Assembly (NCBI RefSeq): GCF_033568475.1
Contig: NC_133122.1
Span: forward strand, 143,990,361-144,054,360
Reading direction: 5' to 3'
Origin: Henckelia pumila
Taxonomy: Eukaryota > Streptophyta > Magnoliopsida > Lamiales > Gesneriaceae
Length of the DNA: 64,000 nucleotides
Made by a program: the position numbers and the translations under genes. The notes below the pieces were generated by a model. It was given only the letters and a program-made list of their open reading frames with translations. It did no database searches and was not told the DNA's origin. The stretch's first letter is position 1; every line of letters starts with the position of its first letter. Below, one piece after another: positions 1 through 11,011 of this stretch.

Positions 1-2802
1 TGCAGTTTGATCTTTTGAAGAGAGAAAGATGACCCAAGTAAATCGAGAAAAGTCATCTATAACAACAAGAGCATATCTCATTCCCCCTATGCTTCTTACT
101 GGTATAGGACCAAATAGGTCCATGTGAAGTAAATCTAAGCATTTGGAGGAAGACATACACCCTTTATTTTTAAAGGTTGCTCTCACCTGCTTTCCTAGTT
201 GACAAGCAGGACAAACTTTGTCTTTTATAAAATCTCCTTCAGGCAGACCAGAAACCAAATCATGCTTCCTCAAGTTAGAGATGGACTTAAAATTTAGATG
301 ATTTAACCGCTTATGCCACAACCAATGTTTATCATGATGAGCAGTAAGACAAGTAGGTGAAGAAGTATGTGAGCAAGACCAGTTTACCTTGTACGTGTTT
401 AGGTCTCTTACACCGGTCATAAGAGTCTCACCTTTGTCATTTTTGATAATGCAAGTGTGTTTGTGAAACTCGACCGAATGATCATTGTCACATAGTTGAC
501 TAATACTTATCAAATTATAGCACAGTTTGTCAACAAGCAACACATCTTTAATAATGATGTTACCATGGATAATCTTACCCTTACCCACGGTTTTACCTTT
601 GGAGTTGTCTCCAAAGCTGATCTTTGGTCCTTTGCACAGCACGACTTCTGTCAAAAGTTTTGGATTCCCTGTCATGTGCCGTGAGCAACCACTATCTAAG
701 TACCAGGTAGTGTCCTTGATAGAAGTGGTCTTCTCGCTCGTTTGGACTTTTAGTACATGCAAAAAGTGAGGAACTTTTGGTACCCATATCTTGTAGGGTC
801 CAGGTCGGATTAGCCCTTTTGGGACCCACACCTGGAACACCCTTACAGGTTTGCCCGTGTGTGTGTCCAGAAATCTGTGCGGTCGATAAGCAGTAAATGT
901 GTGTGCTTGTGAGGTTGCTATGTGCTGCTTGCCTTTTTGATCTTTATCAGTTAGCCTGTACCTCTTTTGAACTGGCCTGCAATTAAAGTACTGGTAAGGC
1001 TTCTCCTTTGACCATCTTCTCTTAGAGTAGTTAGACTCATTCCATGGCCTTTTGAAATTAGATTGGTTTCCCTTTCTTCTTGCATTAGGTTTTGGTTTAA
1101 TCCAAGTTCCTCTTTGATTAGAGATCTGGGGATCCACATATCCCAGCCCTCTATGCTTAGAGTTTCGTTCGTTAGATACTTTCTGATTTTTGTCAAAGCT
1201 GCACTCATCATGTTCATATATCGTGCTGGACCTGACAAATCTTATTTTGTTAAGATTGCCTTTGTCCAGGCTTGACTGAATACAAGATTCCATAGACTGT
1301 TCATTTGTTCCAAACCCTAGACCGGTTTTGTCATGTGCCGGTCTTTGGATTTCTTGAATCTTGTCAATGGTTACAGAAGATTTATTCCAGGCCTTAATTG
1401 TTTCAAGTAGTTTTTTGTTCTCAGTCAAGGTTGCTTGGAACACTCCTTTCAAGGTGTCATTCTCAGTAGCCAGCAGACTTAGCTTGACCTTAAGACCATC
1501 AAGCTCTTTTCGCTGCATGCAGCTTGACTCGCTTGACTTATCTTTTAGGTCAGCTCTTTCTGCCTTTACCTCATCAAATTCCTTGGATAATGTTTTGTAT
1601 TCATTAGCCATTTCGTGTAAAGCAGTAACTAGATCACTGTGAGTAAATTCAGGTGAACCAAAGTCAAATACCTCCTCAGCTTCTTCTTCGATGTCAGCCA
1701 TAAGGCATTCAACCTTTTCATCATCGCTGTCATCTGAAGAGCTTCCGGTATTGGGGTTGTCAGAGTCAGACTCAGCCCACTTGCTTTTGCTTTCGTCTGC
1801 TACTAGAACCCTTTGGTTTCTTCCTTTTCTAAACATCCTCTTGTCCTCCTTGCCCTTTCTTCTTTCGAAAACTTGCTTCTGATCATTGCTCTTAGGCTTG
1901 GTGCAATCTGCAATGAAGTGGCCTGGCTTGCCACAGTTAAAACAAGTAGGACCATCGTCTGTATGGTCCGATTTATGATAATTTTTAAATTTAGAATTGT
2001 TTTTACGCATAAATCTACCAAATTTCTTGACAAAGAGTGTCATGGCTTCGTTGCTGATTTGCTCAGCTGATCTCTTTGGAGCTTCCTCGACCGGTGGACG
2101 CTTCACCGTTGAGGTTAAGGCCTTGGTTGGTTGAGAGGTAGATGGTTCATCTTCTGTCCTCATGTTGAGCTCGAACTCGTAGGCTTTGAGATCTGCAAAG
2201 AGATCATGCAGTTCAACCTTGCTTAAGTCTTTTGACTCCCTCATGGCCACTGTCTTGATCTCCCATTCTTTGGGCAAAGCTCTCATAACCTTCACAGCAA
2301 TTTCACGATTAGTATAAGTTTTTCCTAAAGCAATAAGATCACAAATGATACTACTGAACCGTTCATCAAATTCAGCCATGGTTTCCCCTGGCTTCATTTT
2401 GGCATTGTCATATTTTTGAATGGCCATAGTGAGCTTGTTTTCCTTGGTTTGGTCATTTCCTTCACACAGCTGAGTGAGCTTCTCCCAAATCTCCTTTGCT
2501 GTGGAGCATGACTTGATTTTGCTGAACATGTTCTTGTCCAGAGTTTTGTATAGGATGTCCCGGGCCACATTGTCAAGATTGGCCTTCTTTTTGTCCTCAG
2601 TAGTCCACTCAGCTCTTGGTTTCTCAATCATTTGTCCTGCACCATCGGTTAGAGCTGGGTTGACCTTCATGATTTTGATAGGACCGTCTGTTATGACATA
2701 TAGCATGTCATCGTCCTGTGCTGCAAGATGTGCCTGCATGCGAATTTTCCAGTCATCATAATCTTCTTTAGAAAACATAGGAATTTTGTTGAAAGAAGTC
2801 AT
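1..2802 (-). CDS. Copia gag-pol polyprotein, N-terminal 934 codons (partial)
   Basis: The frame opens at ATG 2802-2800 (MTSFNKIPMF) and I find it in register at the zinc knuckle, the protease site and the last base of the window. No stop was seen along it. Domains in order: UBN2/copia gag (about residues 10-210), a CCHC knuckle C287-x2-C290-x4-H295-x4-C300, an acidic and coiled-coil stretch (about 330-500), the retropepsin motif WYLDSGCSRHM around residues 700-708, the GAG-pre-integrase motif LWHKRLNHLN, and the start of the integrase core (VVIDDFSRFTWV) at the window edge. The product would be a cytoplasmic capsid and replication polyprotein. The absence of stops suggests a fairly young copy. 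Confidence 0.9.
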   Translation of the reverse strand, partial: MTSFNKIPMFSKEDYDDWKIRMQAHLAAQDDDMLYVITDGPIKIMKVNPALTDGAGQMIEKPRAEWTTEDKKKANLDNVARDILYKTLDKNMFSKIKSCSTAKEIWEKLTQLCEGNDQTKENKLTMAIQKYDNAKMKPGETMAEFDERFSSIICDLIALGKTYTNREIAVKVMRALPKEWEIKTVAMRESKDLSKVELHDLFADLKAYEFELNMRTEDEPSTSQPTKALTSTVKRPPVEEAPKRSAEQISNEAMTLFVKKFGRFMRKNNSKFKNYHKSDHTDDGPTCFNCGKPGHFIADCTKPKSNDQKQVFERRKGKEDKRMFRKGRNQRVLVADESKSKWAESDSDNPNTGSSSDDSDDEKVECLMADIEEEAEEVFDFGSPEFTHSDLVTALHEMANEYKTLSKEFDEVKAERADLKDKSSESSCMQRKELDGLKVKLSLLATENDTLKGVFQATLTENKKLLETIKAWNKSSVTIDKIQEIQRPAHDKTGLGFGTNEQSMESCIQSSLDKGNLNKIRFVRSSTIYEHDECSFDKNQKVSNERNSKHRGLGYVDPQISNQRGTWIKPKPNARRKGNQSNFKRPWNESNYSKRRWSKEKPYQYFNCRPVQKRYRLTDKDQKGKQHIATSQAHTFTAYRPHRFLDTHTGKPVRVFQVWVPKGLIRPGPYKIWVPKVPHFLHVLKVQTSEKTTSIKDTTWYLDSGCSRHMTGNPKLLTEVVLCKGPKISFGDNSKGKTVGKGKIIHGNIIIKDVLLVDKLCYNLISISQLCDNDHSVEFHKHTCIIKNDKGETLMTGVRDLNTYKVNWSCSHTSSPTCLTAHHDKHWLWHKRLNHLNFKSISNLRKHDLVSGLPEGDFIKDKVCPACQLGKQVRATFKNKGCMSSSKCLDLLHMDLFGPIPVRSIGGMRYALVVIDDFSRFTWVIFLSSKDQTA

Positions 2803-2842
2803 GATTTTTAAAACTTTAGATCAGCAGTTGAGAAAGGAACCC

Positions 2843-2854
2843 GCTCTGATACCA
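2843..2854 (-). other. Primer-binding site (tRNA-iMet type)
   Basis: On the minus strand TGGTATCAGAGC lies two bases inside the LTR. It is the standard plant PBS complementary to the 3' end of initiator tRNA-Met and fixes the element's direction as minus. Confidence 0.95.
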
Positions 2855-2856
2855 CT

Positions 2857-4133
2857 TGTTGGGATCGGTTCAGAGGGTAGAGGGGGGGTGAATACACTCT
2901 GAAACTTATTTTCTTTCTTTTCAAAATGATCAAGTGAAGTTTAGTTCACTTAATCTGTTTTCTCAACTTCTAAAACGGTTTGAACAACTTAAATAGTGCG
3001 GAAATAGTTCAGAGGTTTTAGTGATGCAAAGGCAAGTTATAACATGATGTATGAGCAATATATAAGATAAATATGCAGTAAAGACTAAGGCACAATTTAT
3101 GGAAGTTCGAAGGCTTAATCCTTCTACGTCTCCCCTTCTTCCACTTAGGAAGGAATTCACTAGAAGACTTTGGTTATTACAACGTCTTGCAATACACCCA
3201 CTTCAGACTTAGGACTTATCCAATGCCTAATCCGAAACTCCTAGATTTACACAGATAAGATTCTCAGTTCTTATCAGACTGGTGGAAGCTTTCAGAGTAG
3301 CTTCAAGTCTCTTCAATAATGAATACAGTCCGGTTGAGCTTCTCAAACTGCAGAGCGGTCGAGAGGCTTGGAAACCCTAGGATGATCCTTGAAGATCAGA
3401 TATGTAAACTGTAGGCGAGGGTTTATTTGAGCAGCAAGTGAATGATCTTGTAAGTGTGCTCAAGTATTGCTTCAGTATATCAGATGAGGACTTCTGATGG
3501 TATTCAAGTGATTGAGTTGATTGAGATTTTTCGTGTTGCTTGTCTTCACTTCTACTTCTTGAGCAAACTTCCCTTTATATAGGTCAATCATCAACGTCTT
3601 TATTTTGAACGTTCTGATGCTGCATTGAATGCACATTTAATGCTTCATAAATGCATTGATGATTCTGCATGAAGATCGTACTCTTCTTTAAATGCAGACA
3701 ACTTCCAGGGTCCAAAACTGGTATAAACGGTCGAATGCTTTATCTGTAGCCATTCTGCGTTTTTGCCATTTTAGTGCAACCTGTTGTCTCGATGCAAGAG
3801 TCAACAGATCTTCTGATACGCCGGTTTTGCTTTTGATAAAAGATCTTGCAAAGAACGTCTTGTCTCAAGTATTTGTCTTGAGATATCTTGATAAACAGTT
3901 GACTTTCTTCCGGTAGAGAGATTTATCCTCTGCTGGTTTGAATAACCAGTCGATAGGCTTGTGACTGCAACCGGTCGAGAGACAAAGGCGGTTGACAAGC
4001 TTTCGGTAGATAACTTGAAGGGTTTAGACGGTTGCGGTAGGAGTTGTAGTAGATTCCTGAAGTACAAAAGATTGGTAGCACATTCCTATACAATGAGTTG
4101 TTGTTTGTTATCACCAAAATGTCGGATTCAACA
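2857..4133 (-). repeat. LTR of the left copia element (1277 bp)
   Basis: The LTR is bounded by TGTTG on the left and CAACA on the right (perfect 5-bp terminal inverted repeat). It ends two bases before the PBS. On the minus strand a TATA box (CCTATATAAAG, about 3573-3583) marks the U3/R promoter. Its outer edge abuts CTTTGTTCTTG at 4134, which is the leader of a gene copy whose intact counterpart is at 6816. Confidence 0.9.
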
Positions 4134-5838
4134 CTTTGTTCTTGAAAATTTGAGCGGTCATAATTTTTCGAATAAATCTATCTATTAATTAAATCTCAAA
4201 ATGGCTCGGCTTACAATTGCTCCCGACTGCGGATGCAATCCTCATTGTGAGATGCATTTTGAGATTCAATGTCGTAAAAGAGATTATCCTACTATAGAAC
4301 ACTTCTTGTGGAGGCAATCTTTTGTGGGGTGTATTAAGGTACTATTTTAAACACTTCTTGTGGAGGCAATCTTTTGTGGGGTGTATTAAGGTACTATTTT
4401 AGCATACGGTTGAACCTAAGAGATCTCCGAATTGTAAGATCATCGGTCGTGCTATTCAATTTGTGTAAGCTGTTGTGAAAGGTATTTCTAACAGCTTTCA
4501 ATAAAGTAGAAGAACCTATATTTTATCCTTTACTTTTTTGGCTGAATTTATGATATCTTATGTTTATTTTGTTTGTCATTTCTCTTTCAAAGAAAGAACT
4601 TAGTGTGTAAATGAACTTGGTTCAATGCAAGCGAAATAATCAATGATTGAATGAAAGTTTTACTAAAAGGAATAACGGATTCAATTCTAGAGAAATACTC
4701 AATGAATCAATGAATGTCAGGATATCACAAATATTGGCTTTGAATAAACGAACATGAAATACAAAACTTATGACAAACATTGGAATTTTATTCGCCTTCG
4801 ATCATCCTTCACGTGCAAGAACAGCAGGACTTATCCGAATGAATATTGATAGATTTATAATTAAGGCAATGAAAGCTTTGTCATAATATATGTAATGATT
4901 TAATCTTTGACGACCAATAATATTATTTTAAATATAGATTGGATTGGAATAATTGGATGTGATATAGAAGTAAGCATACGAGGTACATTTAAATTTTTAT
5001 TCATTTAAGTTCCATTGATGACCAAATCCATGATGATACTATATTACATTCAACGTTACTAGAGGATAATTTTCTTAATATAATGTGATTCCATTATATT
5101 AATTCATTTGAGAAACAATCTCTGAAATCGAGATGCAATTTTATTAGTGTAGCTATCATCGTACTGTCTCACACCATCATTTATTTTAATATATATAATG
5201 AATAAAAAAATAAATATTATGCGCATTCAAGTACAGAAAAATTGGAAGACAATAACAAAATTAAATAAGTAAACAACTAATTTAAATTTATTTTATTGAG
5301 AAACAAACGAAATAAGAAGAAATTTTATTTGATGTTATGCTTCATATTGCATAAATTTCAAATTACATTTTTTATATTTAATCATTGTGAACCATGACAA
5401 TGATAATAGAAATTAGATCTCTGACAAGTCCATGATCGCCTGAGTGATAGTAGAAGTATATATATATTGTGAAAAATCAAATACATTGGCATATGATGCC
5501 AAAGAATAGAAGAACATGAAAACAAACACAATTGAAGGCGAACAAAAACACAAGAGGCAAAGAAGACCAAAAAAAAAAATTTTAGGAGTTAACCAATAAA
5601 AATAAGAACACCAAAGCCAATTAATTAAGGTAATTAGGGATGATGAGAAAACATCAACTTTCACCCGAAGAAGCAAGAAATTATTAGGATTTAGGAGTTA
5701 GGACAACAAAAAAGACACACATATGAATATATCCAAAATAAAAATAAATGGACGTAAAAGGGTTAAATTAATTTTAGATAATAAATTGTCGATTGAGCCC
5801 TTGATTTGTTTTCAGTGTGCTACATACAATTAAAATAT
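4134..5838. repeat. Segment duplication, copy A (partner of 6816-8470)
   Basis: This ~1.7 kb segment matches 6816-8470 in direct orientation with only scattered substitutions and small indels. Copy A starts exactly at the copia LTR edge, so its upstream part was separated by that insertion. It carries an extra 52-bp tandem duplication (4298-4349 and 4350-4401) absent from copy B. Apart from the 49-codon ORF it is AT-rich with no convincing long ORF; antisense frames near 5382-5676 begin at non-ATG codons. Confidence 0.9.
4201..4350 (+). CDS. Hypothetical 49-aa Cys-containing peptide, copy A
   Basis: ATG at 4201 opens 49 codons (MARLTIAPDCGCNPHC...) ending at TAA 4348-4350. It has four cysteines in the first half (C10, C12, C16, C24) and one near the end (C44), and no signal peptide. 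I do not recognise it. The paralogous ORF at 6883 differs at five codons, all amino-acid changing. A 52-bp tandem duplication begins inside the ORF at 4298 and its junction turns the ancestral TAG into TAA at the same position. AATAAA follows at 4500-4505. The copia LTR ends 67 bp upstream of the ATG, so the TATA box seen in copy B is missing here. Function unknown; it may be noncoding or the first exon of a longer transcript (the codon before the final four is followed by GTAC). Confidence 0.35.
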   Translation: MARLTIAPDCGCNPHCEMHFEIQCRKRDYPTIEHFLWRQSFVGCIKVLF

Positions 5839-6815
5839 CTATTACCTTTATAAAAGCATGAATGTTTACATAATTGTGAAATATCCATAATAACCTTTTG
5901 GACTCATGAAATGTTCTTCATTAGAATCATGATCAGGGGTATATTGTGAAATATTCATAATAACTCGTTGGTGTGCAATTATATTATTATTATATATATA
6001 CATAAATACACATACACACGGTCAAAGTATTGGGCCATTTCTTTAATAACCCTTTGGTGTGCAATTATTATACATAAATACACATACACACGGTCATTCA
6101 TTAAATTAAATTAGCGTGAATGAATTTTTTTGTCATTATCTTCATTAAATTAAATATAAATAAATGTAAATAAGCATGAATGTTTGCATTATACACGGCC
6201 GGTTAGAATCATGATCAGGGGTATATCGTGAAATATTCATATATATACATAAATACACATACACACGGTCAAAGTATTGGGCCCCTTATTTCATAACCCT
6301 TTAGTGTGCAATTATTATATATAAATACACATACACATGGTCATTCATTAAATTAAATTATGAAGTAAGTGTGAATGAATTTCTTTTGTCATTATCTTCA
6401 TTAAATTAAATATAAATAAATGTAAATAAGCATGAATATTTGCAATACACACGGTCGGTCAAATTTCTTTGAGATTTGATTTGTTGTTCATTAAATATAT
6501 TATGCGTCATATCTTCATAAAAAAAATATTATGCGTCAGACATCAATTGGTTTATCCCTATATTGAATATATATATTGAATAGGTATTTGCACAGTTTGA
6601 CCATTATCTTCATTAATTATAAATAAATATAAATATATATATATATAATATAAATATAATAAATAAGCATAAACGTTTGCAATACAGTCACTTGGTCAAA
6701 ATTATTTTGGTTTGGATATGTTGTTCATTTAATTTAATAATTTAAATTTAAATTTAAATGCGTCAAACATCAATTGGTTTATCCCTATCCCTATATATAA
6801 GGGCATCAATGGATG
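5839..6815. repeat. Tandem-repeat-rich upstream region of gene copy B
   Basis: Between the two segment copies lies ~1 kb made of imperfect direct repeats. ATCATGATCAGGGGTATAT recurs at about 5928 and 6210; ACACATACACACGGTCAAAG at about 6009 and 6254; a TCATTAAATTAAAT...AAATAAGCATGAAT block recurs at about 6098-6182 and 6345-6435; CATCAATTGGTTTATCCCTA recurs at about 6542 and 6768. No gene is seen. It ends with the TATA box of copy B. Confidence 0.75.
6792..6801 (+). promoter_or_regulatory. TATA box of small gene copy B
   Basis: CTATATATAAGG sits ~90 bp before the ATG at 6883. A start site about 30 bp downstream (near 6825) would give a ~60-nt leader that is identical in copy A. In copy A the equivalent TATA position is replaced by the copia LTR. 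Confidence 0.6.
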
Positions 6816-8470
6816 CTTTGTTCTTGAAAATTTGAGCGGTCATAATTTTTCGAATAAATCTATCTATTAATTAAATCTCAAAATGGCTCGGCTTACAATT
6901 GCTCCCGAGTGCGGATGCAATCCTCATTGTGAGATGAATTTTGAGATTAAATGTCGTGAAAGAGATTATCCTACTATAGAACACTTCTTGCGGAGGCAAT
7001 CTTTTGTGGGGTGTATTAAGGTACTATTTTAGCATATGGTTGAACCTACGAGATCTCCGAATTGTAAGATCATCGGTTGTGTTATTCAATTTGTGTAAGC
7101 TATTGTAAAAGGTATTTCTAACAGCTTTCAATAAAGTAGAAGAACCTATGTTTTCTCCTTTATTTTTTTGACTGAATTTATGATATCTTAATTTTATTTT
7201 GTTTGTCATTTCTCTTTCAAAGAAAGAACTTAGTGTGTAAATGAACTTGGTTCAATGCAAGCGAAATAATCAATGATTGAATGAAAGTTTTACTAAAAGG
7301 AATAACGGATTCAATTCTAGAGAAATACTCAATGAATCAATGAATTTCAGGATATCACAAACATTGGCTTTGAATAAACGAACATGAAATACAAAACTTA
7401 TGACAAACATTGGAATTTTATTCACCTTCGATCATCCTTCACGTGCAAGAACAGCAGGACTTATTCAAATGAATATTGATAGATTTATAATTAAGGCAAT
7501 GAAAGCTTTGTCATAATATATGTAATGATTTAATCTTTGACGACCAATAATATTATTTTAAATATAGATTGGATTGAAATAATTGGATGTGATATAGAAG
7601 TAAGCATACGAGGTACATTTAAATTTTTATTCATTTAAGTTCCATTGATGACCAAATCCATGATGATACTATATTACATTCAACGTTACTGGAGGATAAT
7701 TTTCTTAGTATAATGTGATTCCATTATATTAATTCATTTGAGAAACAATCTCTGAAATCGAGATGCAATTTTATTAGTGTAGCTATCATCGTACTGTCTC
7801 ACACCATCATTTATTTTAATATATATAATGAATAAAAAATAAATATTATGCACATTCAAGTACGGAAAAATTGGAAGACAATAACAAAATTAAATAAGTA
7901 AACAACAGCTAATTTAAATTTATTTTATTGAGAAACAAACGCAATAAGAAGAAATTTTATTTGCTGACATGCTTCATATTGCATAAATTTCAAATTACAT
8001 TTTTTATATTTAATCATTGTGAACCATGACGATGATAATAGAAATTAGAACTCTGACAAGTCCATGATCGCCTGAGTGATAGTAGAAGTATATATATATT
8101 GTGAAAAATCAAATACATTGGCATATGATTCCAAAGAACAGAAGAACATGAAAACAAACATAATTGAAGGCGAACAAAAACACAAGAGGCAAATAAGACC
8201 AAAAAAAAAAGATTTCAGGAGTTAACCAAGAAAAACAAGAACACCAAAGCCAATTAATTAAGGTAATTAGGGATGATGAGAAAACATCAACTTTCACCCG
8301 AAGAAGCAAGAAATTATTAGGATTTAGGAGTTAGGACAACAAAAAAGACCCACATATGAAGATATCCAAAATAAAAATAAATGAACGTAAAAGGGTTAAA
8401 TTAATTTTAGATAATAAATTGTCGATTGAGCCCTTGATTTGTTTTCAGTGTGCTACATACAATTAAAATA
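6816..8470. repeat. Segment duplication, copy B (partner of 4134-5838)
   Basis: Direct repeat of 4134-5838. Homology begins at CTTTGTTCTTG and ends after TACAATTAAAATAT. It holds the 49-codon ORF, its AATAAA signal, and ~1.3 kb of AT-rich downstream DNA without a supported gene. Confidence 0.9.
6883..7032 (+). CDS. Hypothetical 49-aa Cys-containing peptide, copy B
   Basis: ATG 6883 to TAG 7030-7032 encodes MARLTIAPECGCNPHC... with the same five cysteines as copy A. The unit looks like a compact gene: TATA box at 6792, short leader, 49 codons and AATAAA at 7130-7135. There is no intron within the ORF, although a GT follows the Lys codon near the end, so a spliced longer product cannot be excluded. 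Against copy A the coding differences are D/E, H/N, Q/K, K/E and W/R; none is silent. That is too few sites to claim selection. I know of no family with this pattern and assign no function. Confidence 0.4.
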   Translation: MARLTIAPECGCNPHCEMNFEIKCRERDYPTIEHFLRRQSFVGCIKVLF

Positions 8471-9746
8471 TATTTTAATATAGATAAAATAGAATAAATA
8501 AATATTTTTCATCGAAATCTAGATGTATTGTTTTCAAACGATCGGAACAAGTCTAATCACCATGTTAGTTTTTTAGAATCCTGTATTGATCTGTTGAGCA
8601 TTTAAAAAAGTAACACTTATCTTGTTGAAAAATTTATAGATGGAAATTGTTCGAATGCAAAAGTTCATTCAATCTTGAGATCGTGTTTTAAATGATGGTA
8701 ATCTTTACTTGCTTCACTGAAATCAATTTTTAACTAATTATTTAAATTTGAAACATTTTGTTAACTATCATTTGATAATATGATATTATATGGTTTCACA
8801 AGATAAAATCATTTTTTCTTGATTTCGCAGGAAGATAAGATATCCATCAAAACCAATGAAACTGTTTTATGCTTATTTCATTTTTTTTAATGAGTGTCAA
8901 GAAGTTTTGTAGATGGAGAACAATAATATTTTGAAGGTAATGATTAAAGACGATGTCACTTTTTTTTTAATCTTTTTGATCTATTACTCGATCTTCACAA
9001 TCCTTGTATTATTTGAAATTAAGATTGCGAAAATTGTTGGGGAGGAATGAAAGAACATGGCTAAAAAAACAAAGAAGGACGGGTAAAATTTGATGGATGA
9101 AATCCCCATTGTCACAAGAAAGGATCAATTTAATTTAAATTTTTTTATTTGACAACTGAACAACGTCGGTGTTGTTCTGCTTTGGCTTCTAATTTTCATT
9201 GGCGTCAAAGAAAAAGAACAGTATGGTCGAGATAATTTTTTTCCTTTATTTCTTCTCTTTGAGAAAAGAAATACAAACAAAATTAATAATTTAATTTTAA
9301 TACATTATTGTAGATTCAATTAATGACAATAAATTATTTTCAAATCAAAGATATAATGGTGAGTTGTGACGGGTTGTGGACCGGCCCATCTCGCTAGGTC
9401 ATTTTGGTACCTCTAATTTTTAGCACACATTATGCACAAGGGGGTGTACTGTCAAAATTTTAAAACATGGAGATATATGTGCACAAGACTTGAAAACAAG
9501 GGAAATTAATAGAATATTATTATTTTTCATGGGGCGTTTTTAGCAAATTTTGAATTTTATAGAGGTGTTATATGCAATTAATTAATTTTTTAAGTCTCGA
9601 TGATCTGTTTGTGATTTTGATTTTCAAATATCGAACATCATAACATTGTTCGTACATGCTTTTAGAGTACAAATTTATTTATTAACTGTCTATGTTCACA
9701 CCAGCTAAAAGTTATATTACAAAACTCTTTTTTTTTTAGAGTATAG

Positions 9747-9758
9747 AAGAAGAAGAAG

Positions 9759-9789
<31 letters not shown>
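9747..9789 (+). repeat. (GAA)n microsatellite, about 14 units
   Basis: An uninterrupted GAA/AAG run of about 43 bp in AT-rich intergenic DNA, purine-only on the plus strand. Confidence 0.95.
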
Positions 9790-10679
9790 TAAGATGACTT
9801 AACAATCAGTTAATAGAGAACCAAAAATTATATATATTATTCGAATGATGATTTTTCAATGTGCGGGAGGTAATATGACATAAATTGATCATATTGATTT
9901 TTGAGAAGTCACTAATTGTTTTCTCCAACGTGAATAAATATTTATAAATATAAACTTTCATAAATCTATAAAATATATCACGTGATTATATTCATATCTA
10001 CAAAATTTTTCAAAAATCTATAAAATATATCTGTGATTATATTCATATCTACAAAAAAAATTTACCTTTAATTTGTTTTATCTTTAATTGTACCCAATAT
10101 TTATAAGTATAGTTTGTCAAACACAAGATGTAACGAAGCAAAAAAAATACATTATGGTATGGTTTATTATTTGTGTGATATCGAACTTAATCACTTTTTT
10201 CAAATAATGTGAATTGGATAGTGATGTCAATGAAAATTTGAAATTCATACAACGTTTGATAACATATAAAGAACAATATGTATCCTATTTAAAATCAATT
10301 GTATGTAAAGTATAAAATAAAAAGAATAATGATATAAACACATTAATTATTTGAAATCAACTACCGTAATAGAAGATTCAATATATATATTGATGCCAAA
10401 ATAAGAAAAACTCGGAGATCATTGGTGACCAACACATCATAAACATCAAACTTTAAGATAATAAAAATATTGGTATGTCAACAACATCATCGAGAGAAAG
10501 AGACAAATAAACAATAAAAAGATCAAGAATTGTAAGCCATGAATATTTTTGTTAAAAATAATTAATTTATGAATATTGTTAGCCATATTTGTCTAACTAT
10601 TATTCCATTTCCAAAAAATTGACATAAACATCATTTTTTATTCAATCAAATAACTAACCTGACATAAACAAAATGCTCT

Positions 10680-10708
10680 CACGTGCGTAGCACATGTTTT
10701 TTACTAGT
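10680..10708 (+). mobile_element. Helitron-like 3' terminus
   Basis: A hairpin (CACGTGC-GTA-GCACATG, one mismatch) is followed after a short T-rich spacer by CTAGT, matching the Helitron 3' signature of a palindrome ~10 bp before CTRRT. The base after CTAGT is A rather than the expected T. The 5' end was not located, so the extent is unknown. A close relative occurs in inverse orientation at 35112-35140. Confidence 0.45.
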
Positions 10709-11011
10709 AATAATAAAAGCGCCCTTCCCTAGATGTGTTGGTCTTAATTGAAGTGTTGAATAATTTTTTTCCCCCGAGTTAGGGAGGAGATTTATTTTAT
10801 AATTAAATGTCAAATTTAAGATCTCTTTAAAAAAGACATGTTAAAATAAATATTTAAATGTTACGAATATTGAATTGATTAGTTTTGTTAGTGTAATAAC
10901 TTAATATCAAGTTCTGATAATCATATTAACAAATGAAAAGATTATGAATTATGATCCAAGGAATCTTTTGAATGGAGAAATCTGTTTTTAATGTTTTTCT
11001 TCATAATTCAT

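Larger units (their letters stand above)
1..4133 (-). mobile_element. Ty1/copia LTR retrotransposon, 5' half (runs off window)
   Basis: This is the 5' portion of a minus-strand copia element: LTR (2857-4133), a PBS complementary to initiator tRNA-Met (2843-2854), then gag-pol reading leftwards to the window edge. The polyprotein order gag, protease, integrase start is the copia order. The long gag with a coiled, charged region after the zinc knuckle suggests the SIRE/Maximus lineage, but this is inference. The 3' half and second LTR lie outside, so completeness and target-site duplication cannot be tested; the candidate duplication on this side is CTTTG (4134-4138). The insertion point lies inside a duplicated small gene unit (see 4201-4350). 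Confidence 0.93.
8471..11011. other. AT-rich intergenic region
   Basis: No ORF with recognisable protein similarity. A GAA microsatellite lies at 9747-9789. Near 9360-9420 a short stretch (GGGTTGTGGACCGGCCCAT... then TTTTGGTACCTCTA) resembles a diverged piece of the repeat at 46985-47320. A Helitron-like 3' terminus ends at 10708. The last five bases (11007-11011, TTCAT) are the target-site duplication of the next element. Confidence 0.7.

Noticed and set aside
2843-2854. tRNA gene fragment
   Set aside because: Only the 12-bp complement of a tRNA 3' end next to an LTR; it is a primer-binding site (the same applies at 17404 and 28913).
5382-5676. Antisense ORFs with hydrophobic Cys-rich translation, repeated at 8014-8309
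   Set aside because: They start at non-ATG codons, lie in AT-rich repeat DNA, overlap each other in two frames and differ between copies in ways that change frame limits. They are duplicated only because the whole segment is.
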